From contig NC_030850.1 of NCBI RefSeq assembly GCF_000208745.1, positions 11,158,116 through 11,222,115 on the forward strand: a stretch of 64,000 bases of DNA. Reading direction: 5' to 3'. Positions 61,873 through 64,000 of the stretch are shown here, piece by piece (the stretch's first letter is position 1; every line of letters begins with the position of its first letter). This stretch comes from Theobroma cacao (lineage: Eukaryota > Streptophyta > Magnoliopsida > Malvales > Malvaceae). A program made the position numbers and the translations under genes. The notes beneath the pieces were generated by a model. It ran no database searches, was not told the origin of the DNA, and saw only the letters and a list, made by a program, of their open reading frames with translations.

Positions 61873-63096
61873 ATGATGGGGAAACTTAATTTAGCAAATC
61901 TGATTATCCTTCTTCTGAACCTGGGAGCTTTGCTTACTTCTCTTGCCTGTCCCGAATGTCCACACCCAACTCCTCCGCCAAAATGTCCTCCTCCAAAGTA
62001 TCCACCCAAACATCCTCCCATTGTGAGGCCTCCGTTTCACCCTAAACCACCGAAACATCCTCCCCATCCTCCAAAGCCGCCCAAGCCTCCTGTCGTAAAG
62101 CCTCCTTATGTGCCCAAACCTCCAGTTGTAAAGCCTCCGCCTCATATACCGAAGCCTCCCTATGTACCCAAACCTCCTGTTGTAAAGCCTCCGCCTCATG
62201 CACCGAAGCCTCCCTATGTACCCAAACCTCCTGTAGTAAAGCCTCCGCCTTACACCCCGAAGCCTCCCTATGTACCCAAACCTCCAGTTGTAAAGCCTCC
62301 ACCCTATACACCAAAACCTCCAGTTGTAAAGCCTCCACCTTATCCACCAAAACCTCCAGTTGTAAAACCACCCTACGTGCCGGTGCCCACGCCACCATAT
62401 GTACCCAAGCCCCCACCTTATGTACCGAAACCCCCCATCGTGCCTGTACCTAAGCCACCTTATGTACCCAAACCGCCCGTCGTCAAACCCCCACCTTATT
62501 ATCCAATACCGCCAGTCATATCACCGCCAATTCTGCCTCCAAAGCCTCCTGTATATCCGAGTCCTCCGATTGTGAAGCCACCAACACCACCAGTTCTGCC
62601 TCCAACGCCTCCTGTCTATCCGAGTCCTCCGATTGTGAAGCCACCAACACCGCCAATCCTGCCTCCAAAGCCTCCTGTCTATCCGAGTCCTCCGATTGTG
62701 AAGCCACCGACACCGCCAATCCTGCCTCCAACCCCTCCTATATATCCAAGTCCTCCTATTGTGAAGCCACCTCCCATCGAGAAACCATGTCCTCCACCAC
62801 CCCCACCCTTGCCATATCCACCACCTCCGGCGCAGCAAACATGCTCCATTGACACTTTGAAACTGGGTGCATGTGTGGACGTGTTAGGTGGCCTAGTGCA
62901 CGTTGGCATAGGCAGCAGCGCCAAGGACACATGTTGCCCTGTGCTTCAAGGGCTGTTAGACTTGGATGCTGCAATTTGTCTTTGCACCACAATCAAGGCC
63001 AAGCTTTTAAATATCAATATTATAATTCCAATTGCCCTTCAGGTCCTCGTCGATTGTGGGAAGACTCCACCTGCAGGATTCCAATGTCCAGCATAA
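61873..63096 (+). CDS. Hybrid proline-rich protein with eight-cysteine domain (HyPRP)
   Basis: 407 residues, single exon. I chose the first ATG (61873); a second ATG follows at once. Residues 1-25 are a signal peptide (LANLIILLLNLGALLTSLA). Residues about 27-320 are a low-complexity wall domain with KPPYVPKPPVVKPPP-type repeats, then (I/V)YPSPPIVKPPTPP-type repeats. Residues 324-405 form the eight-cysteine motif of the lipid-transfer-like family: C324, C334, CC354-355, C369-x-C371, C395 and C405. HyPRPs are secreted cell-wall proteins; the repeat part likely interacts with wall polymers and the 8CM domain folds into four disulphides. The proline-rich part shows unit-level duplication, so repeat number may vary between alleles. 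A deleted hAT lies in the upstream region. Transcript ends and promoter strength cannot be read here. Confidence 0.93.
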   Translation: MMGKLNLANLIILLLNLGALLTSLACPECPHPTPPPKCPPPKYPPKHPPIVRPPFHPKPPKHPPHPPKPPKPPVVKPPYVPKPPVVKPPPHIPKPPYVPKPPVVKPPPHAPKPPYVPKPPVVKPPPYTPKPPYVPKPPVVKPPPYTPKPPVVKPPPYPPKPPVVKPPYVPVPTPPYVPKPPPYVPKPPIVPVPKPPYVPKPPVVKPPPYYPIPPVISPPILPPKPPVYPSPPIVKPPTPPVLPPTPPVYPSPPIVKPPTPPILPPKPPVYPSPPIVKPPTPPILPPTPPIYPSPPIVKPPPIEKPCPPPPPPLPYPPPPAQQTCSIDTLKLGACVDVLGGLVHVGIGSSAKDTCCPVLQGLLDLDAAICLCTTIKAKLLNINIIIPIALQVLVDCGKTPPAGFQCPA

Positions 63097-63457
63097 AGAT
63101 AAGGCACTTCTTATAGGACAAAAAAGGTAATATGTCGAGGTTTTTGCTGTTACCTTGTTGATGGTGATGATTCATGAGCAAACTTATTACTAAGTGGTAG
63201 GAACTAAGTGATTCCTTGTGATGGTTTCAGGTCATGGATCAGTTGGAAAAAGAGAATAACTTTTGAAAGATTGAAGTAGAAAGTACTTCAAGAGAAATTT
63301 GTGCTTTTAATTAGTTTTTCTGTTCTGCTTTCGGTTTGAGTGCTGATCATGTAATGTTGGTAAACTTGTGAATGGTTGTTCCAAGGTAGCTCGTGTTTGA
63401 CTTGAAAGTTCCATGTGGTTATGAAACTAAATTTCTCTCTATGCGCCTCTTCTTAGA
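63097..63457 (+). other. 3' UTR and flank of the HyPRP gene
   Basis: T-rich sequence after the stop codon; no clear poly-A signal chosen. Confidence 0.5.
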
Positions 63458-63537
63458 GATTTTCTAATAATTCATTAAGATAGTACGAAATAATAGCGAT
63501 TTTCTAATAATTCATTAAGATAGTCTGAAATAATAAA
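63458..63537 (+). repeat. 40-bp direct duplication
   Basis: Two copies starting GATTTTCTAATAATTCATTA at 63458 and 63498, differing at a few bases. Confidence 0.85.
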
Positions 63538-64000
63538 TTATTGAAAAAATTATAAAAAATAACCCTCTTTGATAAAATTTTTTTAAAAATAATCATCAAA
63601 ATAAATTTAATTATTTTTAATCATATTTAGTTATGACTTGATAACAATATTCGGTCTATGAAACTATTTCAAATAAATTAAACCATTCATCATAATTTTT
63701 TTTCATTTGTGTTTTCGATTTCTCTCTCTTCATCCAACTCTCTCTAATTTTATTGATTTCTCTCTTTGGCATTCGTCTATTATGTTCTCAATTTTTCTCT
63801 TTTGTGCTTTCAAGACGCCAAAACGATGGTTTTGATGTGCTTGGGGTGGATAGCTACTTGGAGAATTTGATTTTTAGATATTTTGGATAAAACTAAAACG
63901 TTAGAAATGATCATATATGTTAGAAATAACTTTTAATTGGATCAATTCGGGACCTAGACATTAATAAACTCGAGAATTTGAAATTTATAAACCTAGGGTT
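63538..64000. other. AT-rich intergenic end of window
   Basis: No gene or repeat recognised. Confidence 0.5.

Noticed and set aside
61891..62992. Several long minus-strand frames opposite the HyPRP gene
   Set aside because: Antisense of a repetitive, proline-rich, stop-poor coding sequence.

Overview
The window is AT-rich nuclear DNA from a flowering plant, most likely a eudicot. The evidence is spliceosomal GT-AG introns, a canonical 60S ribosomal protein gene with plant promoter motifs, plant cell-wall proteins, and plant-type mobile elements (a Ulp1-carrying Mutator-like element, Ty3/gypsy, TRIM, SINE and hAT elements). I cannot name the species from sequence alone. Three host genes look intact. 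They are ribosomal protein eL13 (RPL13, 4 coding exons, 10956-12222), a secreted proline-rich X8/CBM43 protein (3 exons, 13979-15202), and a hybrid proline-rich cell-wall protein with an eight-cysteine domain (single exon, 61873-63096). Gene fragments include a PPR C-terminus (30733-31125), RNase H-like sequences (26570-27070 and 33363-33923) and a stump of the X8 gene (49676-49941).

Most of the rest is nested mobile DNA. A ~570-bp tandem repeat family forms clusters at 1-4460, 7590-9912, 27215-27705 and 41616-49675. Later insertions with readable target duplications interrupt these clusters: a solo LTR (1947-3832), a tRNA-derived SINE (3984-4069), a foldback MITE (7719-8180), two hAT-type MITEs at the same site in two clusters (8238-8789, 45577-46105), a TRIM (41977-42634) and an Ogre-like solo LTR (46341-49508). 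A 10.4-kb Mutator-like element (16149-26554, 9-bp TSD) carries a mudrA-type transposase on the plus strand and a DUF1985+Ulp1 protease gene on the minus strand. Both are ended by in-frame stop codons, and I saw no frameshift in the transposase core. A 7.5-kb gypsy element (34096-41610) has nearly identical 2.7-kb LTRs and encodes only Gag, so it is a TR-GAG-like non-autonomous element. A deleted Athila-like element lies at 50717-56417, a pair of inverted retroelement fragments at 57180-58540, and a deleted hAT at 60627-61603, just upstream of the proline-rich protein gene.

The layout points to an old segmental duplication. The block 'X8 gene 3' flank - RNase H-like relic (minus strand) - 570-bp repeat' occurs at 16013-27705 (split by the Mutator-like element) and again at 33265-42800 (split by the TR-GAG element). 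A leftover X8 fragment lies at the far end of the second repeat cluster. Removing the inserted elements makes the two copies collinear. The most interesting region is the Mutator-like element. It holds a tandemly duplicated exon-intron unit inside the Ulp1 gene and three separate repeat arrays that share a GTGTCAC/GTGACAC core, and the transposase and protease catalytic residues survive despite the stop codons.
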